Shown: positions 24,110 through 35,000 of the stretch, one piece after another
Position numbering within the stretch: position 1 is the first letter of the stretch
Layout of the letters: each line of letters begins with the position of its first letter
NCBI RefSeq assembly: GCF_943734655.1
Contig: NC_071354.1
Span: 138,556,642 to 138,620,641 of the forward strand
DNA length: 64,000 nt
Source: Sabethes cyaneus
Lineage: Eukaryota; Arthropoda; Insecta; Diptera; Culicidae
Direction of reading: 5' to 3'
Translations under genes and position numbers: made by a program
The notes under the pieces: model-generated
Seen by the model: only the letters and a program-made list of their open reading frames with translations
Told to the model about the DNA's origin: nothing
Database searches by the model: none

Positions 24110-24975
24110 GCACAGTGGCGATTTTTTACCGAAAGATCCTTTATTTCAACATCTTTAATTGCCGCTGGACTAAATTCAATGTGTTTATATCAAAAAAAAA
24201 ATTTTTTAGGGAACCGAAAGGTGTGGTCCTTGCTTATAAGTCACGGCACACGTCTATTTCTAGCAGTTTTGGCCAAATGAATGGCATTTCATCCTACTTT
24301 CATTAGCCATTAGCCTTGAACCCGCTGTTATAAATGTGATCTTTTTCCCCGCAAGAAAGCTAGCTTTATATGGTTTTCGATGACAGTGTATTTGACTGTG
24401 GTCAAATTATTCATATTACCCTGTTTTTTTCATATTACCCTGTTTTTCTTAGTTAAAGTCGGAGAATTTAGGATAGCATGATTTTCATTTTCCCAAAACA
24501 TACGAAAAACAAGCAAGTGTTGCTGACAAGCACCAAACTGTTGGAATGCGTCCAAAATTATTTTGTTTTTGGTAAATAAAGATTAAATATATCTCAACAA
24601 AATTAAAAGATATTCACTTTTACCTCTATAAAACTGGGGTAAAACATTTACAAATAACTATGTGCCAGTAATAAAGACTGTCATCGGATTTCTTATAGAG
24701 ATAGCATATGTACCTATGCTGAAAAAAGATCAATTTTATTGCAGCGGAATACGGAGATACGTAGTTTTATAGCTCTTCAAATCGTGAAAATTAGAGTAAA
24801 ACGGCCTTTTTTGGCAAACCGGCTAGAAACAGCGGTGTGCCGTGAACAAGCCGCATATCATTGGAATCGTTACAAAAATATCTTTCTTTTGAGGTCAAAA
24901 GATTGATCCTGATTCAGTGGAATTTAAAAATATAGAAATAAAGGACTTTTTTGCTGTGCTTTTCGAAGCTTGATA
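24110..24975. repeat. Large imperfect inverted repeat, probable foldback DNA element
   Basis: The left arm at about 24135-24290 aligns in inverse orientation with about 24800-24965. Shared blocks: TCCTTTATTTC (24138; reverse complement near 24945), TCACGGCACAC (24240; reverse complement near 24838) and TTTCTAGC (24260; near 24825). Arms differ by many substitutions, so it is old. The central roughly 500 bp is unassigned. Ends and TSD not resolved. Confidence 0.6.
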
Positions 24976-27900
24976 TCTAGTAATATCAACTACAGTGGGT
25001 GATGTAGTCAAACTCGTTAAATGGTCCTAAAAGCCAGTCACTGCTTATCATAGCTATCAAATTAATAGCTTTGCAATCAAAAAACATAGAAGTACCATAT
25101 CAATCCATCCCTTTCTTAAGCACCGAGAAAACGGTCAATCATATCACACTGTTACGCTTTTTTTCTGTCTTTATGGCTCATATTTTTACTAAAACATTGT
25201 GATTGTGAATGAAAAATTCAACACAATCGGCAACTCGTACCCTTATTCCGGAAAAGAACCAGAACGGAAACCCCACGCAAAGAATAAGAAAAGAAAACAA
25301 CACGACGTCATCCGCCTGCACCCGACCTTGCCGTTGCTTCGGAACTGCGCTCGACTCCAGTCGGTGGTAGCGCTGAACTGCAATAAAAACGACATCATGA
25401 AGCGCCAACATAAAACATAAAACCATCTACCGCTATGAAACCATGGGGCTCCCGTACTGCAACCATGGACGCGCTTCACAAAATGGGTTCCACGCCACAA
25501 ACGGAGCAGCTTTTTGCGAGCGGGGTGTACCGAGCTGGATCGCTCTGTTGGGGTGTAAACAGACTGACAAATGTGTGCTTTATGGTCAACTTTTCTTTTA
25601 AACGCTCTCCGGTCTGTGGCACTATCTTCAGTTGTACCCACAACTCATCAGCAGATTCACTTCTCTGCTGTATGTTTGAATCCCAAAATCTTCTAATCCC
25701 GAAAATGTTAAGCTAAAAGTGCGGTGTAGATTCTGTTTACCTATGACACATTTATTAACATTTCCAGTCCTTCAATTCTTAATTTTAACCAAACTTACAC
25801 AACAAACAACGATAACGCCCAGCTTCTACCGGAGCCTGATTAAATTTTCCAAAGACTATCATTGTTTCCCGAAGTGATGAGACGACAGTGCAACCGACTC
25901 CTTCAAATCCCCGTCGGCTATTTGACGTCGCGCATAAATCTAGTCTTGACCTAAAACAATATTTTCACAGCACGCTTTGCATCGAGTTTTTATTAGCATC
26001 AATTCATCGCGTTGAGCAGCAGGAGAAATGACAGAGAAAGTGATAATGTTCTATTTTGGTTTGTTTTTTGTTCAACCAACGCAGAGTCTACAGAGTGCGG
26101 AAGCAGGACGCTCTAAGAGTAGCCAAATTTACAATTCAAAAATCGTTTACAAAGTGTTTTCAGAATTCGATACCAGTGTCGACATCTATTGGACACCATG
26201 CGAAACCGAACAGCCATTTTGTCAGGTTGTCTCTTTTCTGCTTACTGAATAAGCAGACCTGGCAACGCCCCCTCAATACTATCATACGGTCAGTTATGCT
26301 CTTCTCATTTTGTGGTGAAATACAGGTGAAGCAGACTATCACCACACAGACAATATTCCTATCTGTGCGAGCGGTTTCACCTACACAGTTGAGTGTTCCA
26401 GAGCAGTGTTTGTTTCTCAGAGCCACAAAGTGTGGGAGAAGAGAATAAAAAAGATCAAATTCACCACACCGAGCGTTATTGTTGCTGCTCCGTTCACTCC
26501 AACGCCACTAACGGAGAAAGTGCACACAAGCACAGCCTACTTCCCCTCTTGAAGATTGCACATTCACAGCACCTGTAAGAAGACCTACATACAATCATAA
26601 CTACCATGGCACAATTGAAGTTCGCGACGCCGCAATGGCAATGTTTTGAAGTGCAACCGCACACGCACACACACACGACAAATCAGCCGTCCGCGTGCGT
26701 TCGCGCCGTTTCAAACCTTCTGTATGCGAAGTGCAGAGCAGCCATCGTACCAGCAGCTGCGAGAACGGTAGCGCTGCTTCAACTGACAAGAGCACTCCAC
26801 AGAGCTTCCTTATGTATGTGCCCTATCTCGCACTTCGGATAAGAGGAGTCTACACCGCGCGAGCAGGGCGCAGATTCTTCCCTACGCTACAACTCCGATC
26901 CGAAGGCAGATCCGAAGACCGATAGTCAAATTTCCAGGCGAAATTCATCTGCCGCCGCCACATGGGCGAAAGGGATGCGTTGCGTTACGAATTTTCTTCG
27001 CCCACACGATTTCGAGCAGGGCAGCAAGCACATCGAACAGCGACGGTAATCGGACGCGTCTCTCGATTTGACCGTTGGCAGAACTGAATGTTGTGCTGGA
27101 TTTTTAAGATTAAATTTCATGCAAAATGTAACTGGTTTTTAGTTCCTTCCAAATTGTGCGCTAAAATTATGTTTAGACTAGTAAACACTATCGTCCAGTG
27201 TTAGCAAACTCCAATTAAAAGCTTGTGTCCAAAACATTAGATGAATTTTTATATTTATTTTGTTTTATCATCTATTATTTTATTTCAACAAGTCTGCTAT
27301 TGAATTCGTAGTAAAATCGTAGATTTATAATAATTCTGGACAGATAACCTATGTTTATTCGGCACAAATAGTATTTTATTAACGGGAAATTAGCAGTCAT
27401 TAACTTTTCGTCGGAGAGACCAATTTCGGAAGCAGTTTTTAGGCCCAAAGCAGGGTTCTGTTTATAAAAATGTATTCACTGCATTCTTCTTGGTAATCTG
27501 AACACAGCGAATATATGTTTCAAACAAAAAAACTGCTTTTAAAATCAGCAAAATCTTAAAAGAGAACATTCGATACTGTCAATTTAATATTAAATCAGCA
27601 AAAGAAACAAAAAATAAATGAGCAAATGATAACATGTGTCCTGAATTGTGATCAGAAACCAACAAGTAGCGTATTTATGAAGATAAATTTGAAATAATAA
27701 GTAAAGTATTAGTATTATTGAATACCAATTGTTTTGCTAACAATTTTTATTGAAACTTTCGGATTGATTCGTGACCACTAGATGGGCGACATAAATTGCA
27801 TCGCGTTCACTTCCTAATTATTTTTACCATAATTGACCTGTATTGCACATAACTTGAAGTTTGTATATGTAATTACATCTAAAAAGATTAACAATCAATT

Positions 27901-28410
27901 AACAACTGTTATGATAAAATTTTAAATCAATTTTGAATTCAACTCATATCTGCAGCACTTTGGATTGAGCCAACCAGCGTAGAACTTAAAGTTCTTTGAG
28001 ATTACATTTAATTTCGCTCAGGAAAAGAAATTTTTCAAAGCAGTACATAACACTCTTGAAGCTTAGAAAGTAAAAACACGTGCTTTTCGTGTGACAATAA
28101 TCAATTTCGAGTCACGGTTAAAACAAATTTGATGGGCAGTTTAAGAAGAACAACTGTAGATTCGAATTTCTCCGAGCAACCTTCACGTAGATCACGTAGG
28201 GAAATTTGATGTAGAAGGCTTAAGGGATGTAGAAGGCTTAAGTGGAATTTGGTGGACTCACAAGCAGATACTTAGACACACCACGTCGGCACCGACCTTT
28301 CCGGTCGATTCGGTTAACTACTCCGTACTTCGGCGTTCCACTATTAAGACTTTTTTACATTAAATTTTATAGAGAAGACGGGATGTGTGTTCAAGTCTGG
28401 GCCCAACCGT
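24976..28410. other. Unassigned region, GC-richer between 25.2 and 27.1 kb
   Basis: No recognisable element. The 25.2-27.1 kb part is less AT-rich than its flanks and carries overlapping ORFs on both strands (for example 25435-25716 plus, 25243-25641 minus) with no domain. Such composition could mark a host promoter or 5' exon region, but I cannot demonstrate either. Confidence 0.25.
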
Positions 28411-28967
28411 AAGATTTAAATTGGATTTGGATCAAACTTTAAATTGAACTTTAGAATAGACATTAGATTATTTTTGGATTTAAATTCGGATTTGACGTTT
28501 TGTTTAAAATTTGGTCAAAATTGAACTAAAATTGGACCAGAAATGAAAGTTGCAATTCGAATTTGAGTTGAAAATAAATTGTAATTAAATTAAATTCAAC
28601 ATCTTGCTTAAATTGGGCTTGGAATAGGACTTGAACGCAGAATTGAAACCATTCATGTTAAAGACAACCTACCGTGTAGATTCGGACTTGAATTTAGAAT
28701 TGAATTTGACTTGAAATTGGACTGGACATCGGATATAAAATTGGATTTGAAATTAGACTTCAAATTGGAGCTGAAATTGCAATTAAATTCGCCTTGGAAT
28801 TGGCTTTAAAGTAGGACATTAAATTGGGTTTGAAATTGAACCACAATTGAACTTTAAAATATACTTAAAATTAGGCTTGAAATTGCACTTCAAAATAGTC
28901 TTGGTATTGAACTTCAAATCGGAGTTGAAATTGGATTTAAATTAGACATGAAGTTGGACTTGAAATC
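28411..28967. repeat. Degenerate minisatellite, unit about AATTGGACTTGA
   Basis: Over about 550 bp the sequence is built from diverged 12-13-bp units such as TTGAAATTGGAC, TTTAAATTGGA and TTGAAATTAGAC. No protein reading frame is maintained. Confidence 0.8.
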
Positions 28968-29097
28968 ACATTAAAAACTAATCAAGCGTCATACACAATT
29001 GACGGCTAAGTTGACCGGACAATTTAAAAAAAAGCAAAAAAACTTAATACGTTTTCTCTTGCTCAGCATGGTTGGCAATATAGCTCATATGCAACTT
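28968..29097. repeat. Dispersed repeat D1, left part
   Basis: TCACATTAAAAA-CT-ATCAAGCG through GCTCATATGCAACTT matches 57461-57586 closely. In the 57-kb copy this segment is directly followed by TTTTCGTCAAATC, which here occurs only at 30945, so the 1.85 kb between (holding the LINE) looks like an insertion. Confidence 0.75.
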
Positions 29098-29254
29098 ATT
29101 TCTCTACAGCCCTCAAAATAGACCATTTTAGTTGAAACTGTCGAGCCAATATCCTCTTCTATCAATCTGGATGTTCAAAATTCGTACATTTTCTTCTTCT
29201 TCTTCTCCTTCTCTATTTGAGCCATCGTTTCGATAGCTCGATGATAGGCGATGA

Positions 29255-30517
29255 TCTAAGCTGTTTGAGCTAATCGTTCTGGAAAAGTTGATGCAAGATT
29301 GCTCACACTGCATCTCTCCTGACCAGCATGGATTTATGCCAAAGCGCTCAACGACAACTAATTTAATCGCCTTTACATCGTTCATCATCCGTGCAATGCA
29401 AGAAGAGAATCATGTTGACGCTATATATACGGACCTTTCTGCAGCTTTCGACCGCATAAACCATGAAATAGCCATCTCTAAATACCACGAACTGGGCATT
29501 CACGACAATCTGCTGACTTGGCTTCGCTCCTATCTCATCGGCAGAACTATGTCAGTCAAAATCGGCGATTACGTATCGTCACCCTTCGTAGCAACTTCCG
29601 GCGTTCCCCAAGGCAGTCATTTGGGACCGTTCTTGTTTCTGCTGTACATGAATGACGTGAACAGTATCCTCAAATGTTCGAGATTATCTTATGCTGACGA
29701 TTTGAAAATGTACTGTACAGTAAAAAGCCCTAATGACGCCCATCTCTTGCAACAGGATTTGGAGACCTTTGACGAATGGTGTCGAATTAACAAGATGTCA
29801 CTAAATGTGTCCAAGTGCTCAGTCATCTCCTTCGGTCGCAAACGTAACATGTATCTGCACGATTACGCCTTTTGTGAGACGGCCCTAAAGCGCGAAACAA
29901 CTGTTAAAGACTTGGGAGTCTTGCTTGACTCTAAACTAACGTTCAAGAACCACATTTCCTACGTTGTATCCAGGGCTTCCTCGCAACTAGGATTTCTGTT
30001 CCGCTTTGCGAAAAGCTTCAAGGATGTATATTGCTTAAAATCTCTATATTGCTCGCCAGTTCGTCCTATGCTGGAATACTCCGCCATTGTTTGGTCACCT
30101 TTTTACCAAAATGCAATTCATCAGATTGAAGCAGTTCAACGCAAATTTATCAGGTTTGCTCTGCGACACCTACGCTGGCGTGACCCACGTAACCTGCCGA
30201 GTTACGAAAGCCGTTGCAAGCTGATTAATTTGGAACCGCTGGAAGGAAGGCGCAATGTGGCTAAGGCGTGTTTTGTCGGCGATCTTCTTCAAGGAAATAT
30301 TGATAGTCCTGAATTGCTTAGTCGCCTAGATATCAACACTAGAAGACGTAATCTTCGTTCGCACGCCTTTCTCGTCAATCGACATTCAAGAACTAACTAT
30401 GGGTTACACGAACCAGTGCTTAGTATGTGCCGGGTTTTTAATAGCTGCTATGAAGTGTTTGATTTTAATGTGTCTCGTGAAAACAATAAGCGTTGTTTTA
30501 AAAGATGTTTGTGCTAG
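29255..30517 (+). CDS. CR1/Jockey-type LINE reverse transcriptase, C-terminal ~420 codons, open
   Basis: The open frame follows TGA at 29252-29254; the true start is missing because the element is 5'-truncated. Motifs in order: SKLFE, SPDQHGFMPKRSTTTNL (RT domain 1), DLSAAFDRINHE (catalytic D), SGVPQGSHLGPFLF, LSYADDLKMY (catalytic YADD; about residue 150), VKDLGVLLDSKLTF, and a C-terminal region with ALRHLRWRDPRNLPSYE and CRVFN. Untypically for this window it has no internal stop over 1.26 kb, so it is a relatively young copy. Endonuclease and ORF1 are absent. CR1 versus Jockey not decided. Confidence 0.9.
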   Translation, partial: SKLFELIVLEKLMQDCSHCISPDQHGFMPKRSTTTNLIAFTSFIIRAMQEENHVDAIYTDLSAAFDRINHEIAISKYHELGIHDNLLTWLRSYLIGRTMSVKIGDYVSSPFVATSGVPQGSHLGPFLFLLYMNDVNSILKCSRLSYADDLKMYCTVKSPNDAHLLQQDLETFDEWCRINKMSLNVSKCSVISFGRKRNMYLHDYAFCETALKRETTVKDLGVLLDSKLTFKNHISYVVSRASSQLGFLFRFAKSFKDVYCLKSLYCSPVRPMLEYSAIVWSPFYQNAIHQIEAVQRKFIRFALRHLRWRDPRNLPSYESRCKLINLEPLEGRRNVAKACFVGDLLQGNIDSPELLSRLDINTRRRNLRSHAFLVNRHSRTNYGLHEPVLSMCRVFNSCYEVFDFNVSRENNKRCFKRCLC

Positions 30518-30598
30518 GTTAGTTCATATATGTTTTAAATAGATATTTGTCATTAGGATTATACTTTATCTGTTGACTATAATAAATGTAAATGTACA
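30518..30598 (+). other. 3' UTR and end of the CR1/Jockey-type LINE
   Basis: AT-rich sequence after the stop, ending in ATAATAAATGTAAATGTA, a short repeat-like 3' terminus typical of CR1-type elements rather than a poly-A tail. Confidence 0.55.
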
Positions 30599-30944
30599 GG
30601 TAATAGAATAGGGCTGAGTGGCTAATTTTGGACGTTATTCCCGAAGTATGTGCAAACTACGAAGCCACAATCCATAAAACTTCTTATTTGTTCAATTATT
30701 CATCGTACACGAAAAGGTGAAAAATTATCAATATGTTTCGCTTCATGTGCGAAAACCAAATAATGTTTATATTTTTACACTTGAACAACAAACAATCATG
30801 GATGTTCCCATAGGCCCCAGGGCGAACCTGATGCTCCTCCAATGAATGTCGAAAGATTGTGCCCACTTGTGCTCAATATCCGCCATTATCGTTCGTGGAA
30901 AGCTGGATTGCCTCGCACATTTTCGAAATGTTTTCGAAACGCTT
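30599..30944. other. Unassigned segment between LINE end and D1 right part
   Basis: No coding or element signature. Belongs to the segment absent from the D1 copy at 57.5 kb. Confidence 0.35.
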
Positions 30945-30985
30945 GTTTTCGTCAAACCAAAACAACAAGTTTATAGGTGAACAAA
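30945..30985. repeat. Dispersed repeat D1, right fragment
   Basis: GTTTTCGTCAAACC-AAAACAACAAG matches 57587-57615, which in that copy is contiguous with the D1 left part. Confidence 0.6.
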
Positions 30986-31339
30986 AGCTTCATTCGACAA
31001 GTAGTTGGCGCCGCGGTAAAAATGATGATATTTTTATTTCAAGCTGTCAAAACACATAGAAAACTAAAATCATCAGAAGCGAATTTGAATTTTTTTTTAA
31101 ATACGCGCTTTGCAATCAATCAAATGTTATGGTTGGGTTAAAAAGAACATATATACTTACTATAATTTTTATTTGCCTGCATTTTATTTAAAACTATTAA
31201 AATTTCATTACATAATAACTACCAAACAATAAGGACATTGATTCAGCATGCCTTGGATGAAATATTGTTATGATTTTGCTTCACTAGTATTTTTCGACTG
31301 AGATGTAATTATCGAATGATTGGGATTTTGACCGTTCAG

Positions 31340-31624
31340 TCATTAAATTTTAGTAGACGTTATATTTGCCTTTTTACGCCAACGTTTCGACCCGGATTTG
31401 GATCTTCATCAGGGCTTCTACGAACGGGTACTTTTATTAACTGTTGTTATCTGGGTTATAATTTGTTTGTTACTTACAAAGTGTTGATCGTCTTTGTCTA
31501 AATTCTTTTAGCCTACAGTGTTGTCTGGTTTTGGATTTTGGTACAATTTGGTTTACAATGTAATGTTTAAGTTAATCAGAATTTAGTAAAGATTTCTAAT
31601 TGTGTATACAATGTTGTTTAAACT
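31340..31624 (-). mobile_element. Penelope-like element fragment with hammerhead motif
   Basis: The minus strand reads CTGATGA at 31412-31406, then a 5-bp stem GATCC/GGGTC, then GAAAC (31388-31384) and a tiny ACG/CGT helix followed by A. This arrangement is seen in hammerhead ribozymes of Penelope-like retroelements, and the phrase GGGTCGAAACGTTGG is characteristic of their terminal repeats. No reverse transcriptase is present here. Boundaries are approximate; the LTR retrotransposon inserted at 31629 may split this element. Confidence 0.6.
31375..31412 (-). ncRNA. Hammerhead-ribozyme-like core, minimal helix III
   Basis: Core CUGAUGA, helix II (GAUCC:GGGUC with loop AAAUCC), GAAAC, short helix III (ACG:CGU) and a GUA cleavage triplet at 31377-31375. 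One extra unpaired A lies between CUGAUGA and helix II, and helix I pairing is weak, so activity is uncertain. Confidence 0.55.
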
Positions 31625-31628
31625 TACT

Positions 31629-31874
31629 TGCAATATTCTTGGGATATGGCGGTTCGGTTTGGAGTAAGAATACTAGATGTGGTCCTCGTAACGTGTCGTT
31701 CTCGACTATATTGTACTGAAATATTTCTTCCTATGCTATGTGTCGTACGTTTTACGCTATGCGCTGTGTCAGCGTATAATTGTCACCGTTCGACGCGGTA
31801 CAGTCCGTTTACGCTTATACAGCATAAACGATCCGCGTCGCGCTGAACCATTTCAATCATGAGCGTCCACCACA
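31629..31874 (-). repeat. 3' LTR (246 bp)
   Basis: Read on the minus strand it begins TGTGGTGGACGC and ends AATATTGCA. Same sequence as 37794-38039 with no difference found by eye. Left flank TACT is the target duplication. Confidence 0.95.
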
Positions 31875-32052
31875 CGCCCTATTTACATTTTTTAAAAATT
31901 GTTATCTATAGTTAAGAATTTTTAAACTAAACAAGGAAATATGAACTAGGATTTATATAATGCGTATTATTCCCATGTAATTTGAAAGAACTCATTATGA
32001 AACAATCGTCCACCACACGTCCTATTGTTTCAAATTATATGTATTATTATTT
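31875..32052 (-). other. 3' untranslated segment with duplicated LTR-edge motif
   Basis: Between the pol stop and the 3' LTR. The candidate polypurine tract is weak (AAATAGGGCG). The block ATAGG[G/A]CGTGTGGTGGACG occurs at the LTR boundary (31864-31883) and again at 32007-32027, where it sits inside a TGAAACAAT/ATTGTTTCA stem (31998-32034). Confidence 0.7.
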
Positions 32053-35000
32053 TCATTCCTTATAACTTTTTATTCTATTTTTATGTATTATATCCTCTTT
32101 ACCATTGATCTCTACCCTTATATTTGAGTCTATGTCCTCTACTACTCTGTATGGACCTATAAATTTATTGTCCAATTTTTTACCTATTTCATTTTTAATT
32201 AGGACTAAGTCATCTTTGTTATAACATTTTGGTACAATGTTTAAGTTATTTTTCATTGTTCTTTTCATCTTGCTAGAAAGAAGGTTTTCTCTTATTTCTT
32301 GATGGCATACTTGTAACTTTAACGTCAATTGCTTGCTATAGTTGTCTATGTCATAAATGGGCACTGGATTATCATTTGTTAAATTTGAAGGCATGTTACT
32401 ATTTTTTCCGAATACTAAATAAAAAGGTGTGTATCCAGTGTTAGTGTGAACGGTATTGTTATATGCGAATGTGTAAAATGGTATCCAATGTACCCAAGAA
32501 AATAATTTTTCGTTACAATAGATGCGTAAAAAGTTTCCTAAACATTTGTGTGTGTTCTCCAAAGAACCTATAGTTTCATGATGGTAAGCTGTAGAATTTA
32601 GTTTTTGAATATTCAATAATTTGGCAATGGATGTAAACAAACTCGACATAAACTCTGTTCCTCTATCCGACGCAATTCGTTGTGGAACACCATATTTTAA
32701 AATAACATGCTCCACGAATGCTTTAGCTACTGTCTCTGTTGACTTGTTAGGTATCGGTGTTGCGGTTATAAATTTTGTTAACTCGCATTGCGTTGTTAGT
32801 ATATATTCGTATCCATTGGTAGGTATCAAAGGACCAACCAAATCTACGTAGATTTTTTCAAATGCTGTGCTTGCTGTTGTCGTAATGATCATTGGAGTTT
32901 TTCCGCATCTTCCAACTTTTGATATCTGGCATTGCTTGCATTTTTTAATGAAATTCTCTACATCGCATTTCATGTTTTTCCAAAAATATCTTTTGCTTAT
33001 AGTTGCAAGTGTGCGTCTAATACCCGCATGTCCCGCTGTCGGTAATATATGGTAGTCGTTTAGTATTAAAAGCTTTGACCTTTCGTCTGTTACTTCTTCT
33101 ATTTGCTCTCCGATTTTTATTAAAATTGGTAATGTTTTTACTGATGATGGTCGACCATATATCTGTAGTTCTTCATATTTTTTAATGACGTCATATGTCT
33201 CCTTATTATTTTTGATGATTATATATTTTATATTATTAATTTTTGAATATTCCGCCACCTTCGACAACATTGCCCGTAGGTCAATTTGTGTCCTTTTGAG
33301 GGGAATTTCAATTACATCTGTGGAGATTTGCATGCTTTTTATGTTATCTTTCATTACCATTTTAACGTATTTGTCTTGTTTAGACGAAGGTTGATCAGTC
33401 CTATCGTCATTCGCTTTTTCGCCTTTAAGTTTCGAAGCTCTGGTAACGACTAGAACAGTTTTCCCATGAAGTGTTTTCAGGTCTTGAATCGAAATGCGTG
33501 ACAACGCGTCCGCTATCACATTCTCGCTTCCTTTCCTGAAAGTTACTTCAAAATCATATTCTTCTAAAGCTAACCTGAATTTTGTTAATCTGCTGGAGGG
33601 GTCAGCTAAAGTAAAAAGGTAAACTAATGGTCTATGGTCACTGTAGACTTCAAATCTTCTTCCATACAGGTATGGTCGAAAATGCTTGATAGCCCACACC
33701 ATAGCCAATAACTCCTTTTCTATCGTACTGTAATTTGATTCGGCTTTATTCAGAGTCTTGCTGGCATATGCAACCGGTTTGCCGTTGCTATTAGATAGCA
33801 CAGCACCAATCGCATATCCAGACGCATCCGTATGTAAGTTGAATTTGTTGGTCTCCGTTAGATCCGGGTAATCCAGTACTGGTGGATTTATAAAACATTG
33901 TTTTAAATTCTCGAATGAGTTGTGGCATTCGCTACTCCATTCAAACTTTACACCCTTTCTGGTCAACTTGTTTAACGGTGTGCAAAGCCTAGCAAAGTCT
34001 TTTATGTGCTTCCGATAGTAATTTGCGAAAGCAACGAATCGCTTGACTTCATCCGCAGTGGAAGGGATCGGCCATTTTTTCACTGCTTCGATTTTAGCAG
34101 GATCAGGCCTGATGCCTTCAGCAGATATGTAATGTCCCAGGTATACTAAATTTTCTTGCAAAAAATTGCATTTTTCGGGGTTTAGTTTTAAATTTACCTC
34201 TCGCAATCTTCGGAAAACGTTCGAGAGATTTTTGTTATGCTCTTCTAGATTTCTACCAAATATGATGAGATCATCCAAATATACTAAACACTTCTCTCCA
34301 TTAAGACCTGCCATCGCTATGGTCATTAGTCTTGAAAATGATGCTGGGCTTATTTTTAGTCCCATTGGAAGCCTTGTCATCTGATATTGTCCAGACGACG
34401 TCGAGAAAGCTGTTAGTGGCCTATCCTCTTGCTTCAAATTGCATTGGTAGTACCCTTGGGACAAGTCTAAATGCGAAAAGTACTTCGCTCCTGCCAATGA
34501 GTCTATGACCTCCTCTATATTTGGGAGTGGAAATGTATCGTTCTCAAGAACATTGTTAAGTTTCCGATAATCAACAACCAACCTCCATTTCTTTTTGTCA
34601 TTCGCCGACTTTTTTGGCACTAGTAAAATTGGGCTATTCCATTCGGAACTAGTCTTTTCAATGACTCCATCTGACATCATCCTATCAATCTGGTCATTTA
34701 TTTCCCTTTTTTGCGCCAGGGGAAGGCGATATTGTTTAGAAAATATTGGAGTTGTGCCATCCTTTATTTTAATACTGGATGTGTACTTATCCGTTACTGT
34801 TAATTTATCGTCTTTCAAGCAAAACACATCAGCGTATTTTAAGCATAGCCTCTGCATCTCTGCCTGATCTTGTTTTGTCAAATGTTTCAAGTTCAACTCA
34901 TTTAAAAGTTTACTTGCTCTATTAGTATCGTATTTTGGCAGTTTAATTTTTCCTACCACATTGTAATCCTTTAGATCCTTTGTTTCAATATTTTTTGTTT

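Noticed and set aside
25243..25716. ORFs of 93-132 codons on both strands
   Set aside because: No domain, no splice context and both strands open; not enough to call a gene.
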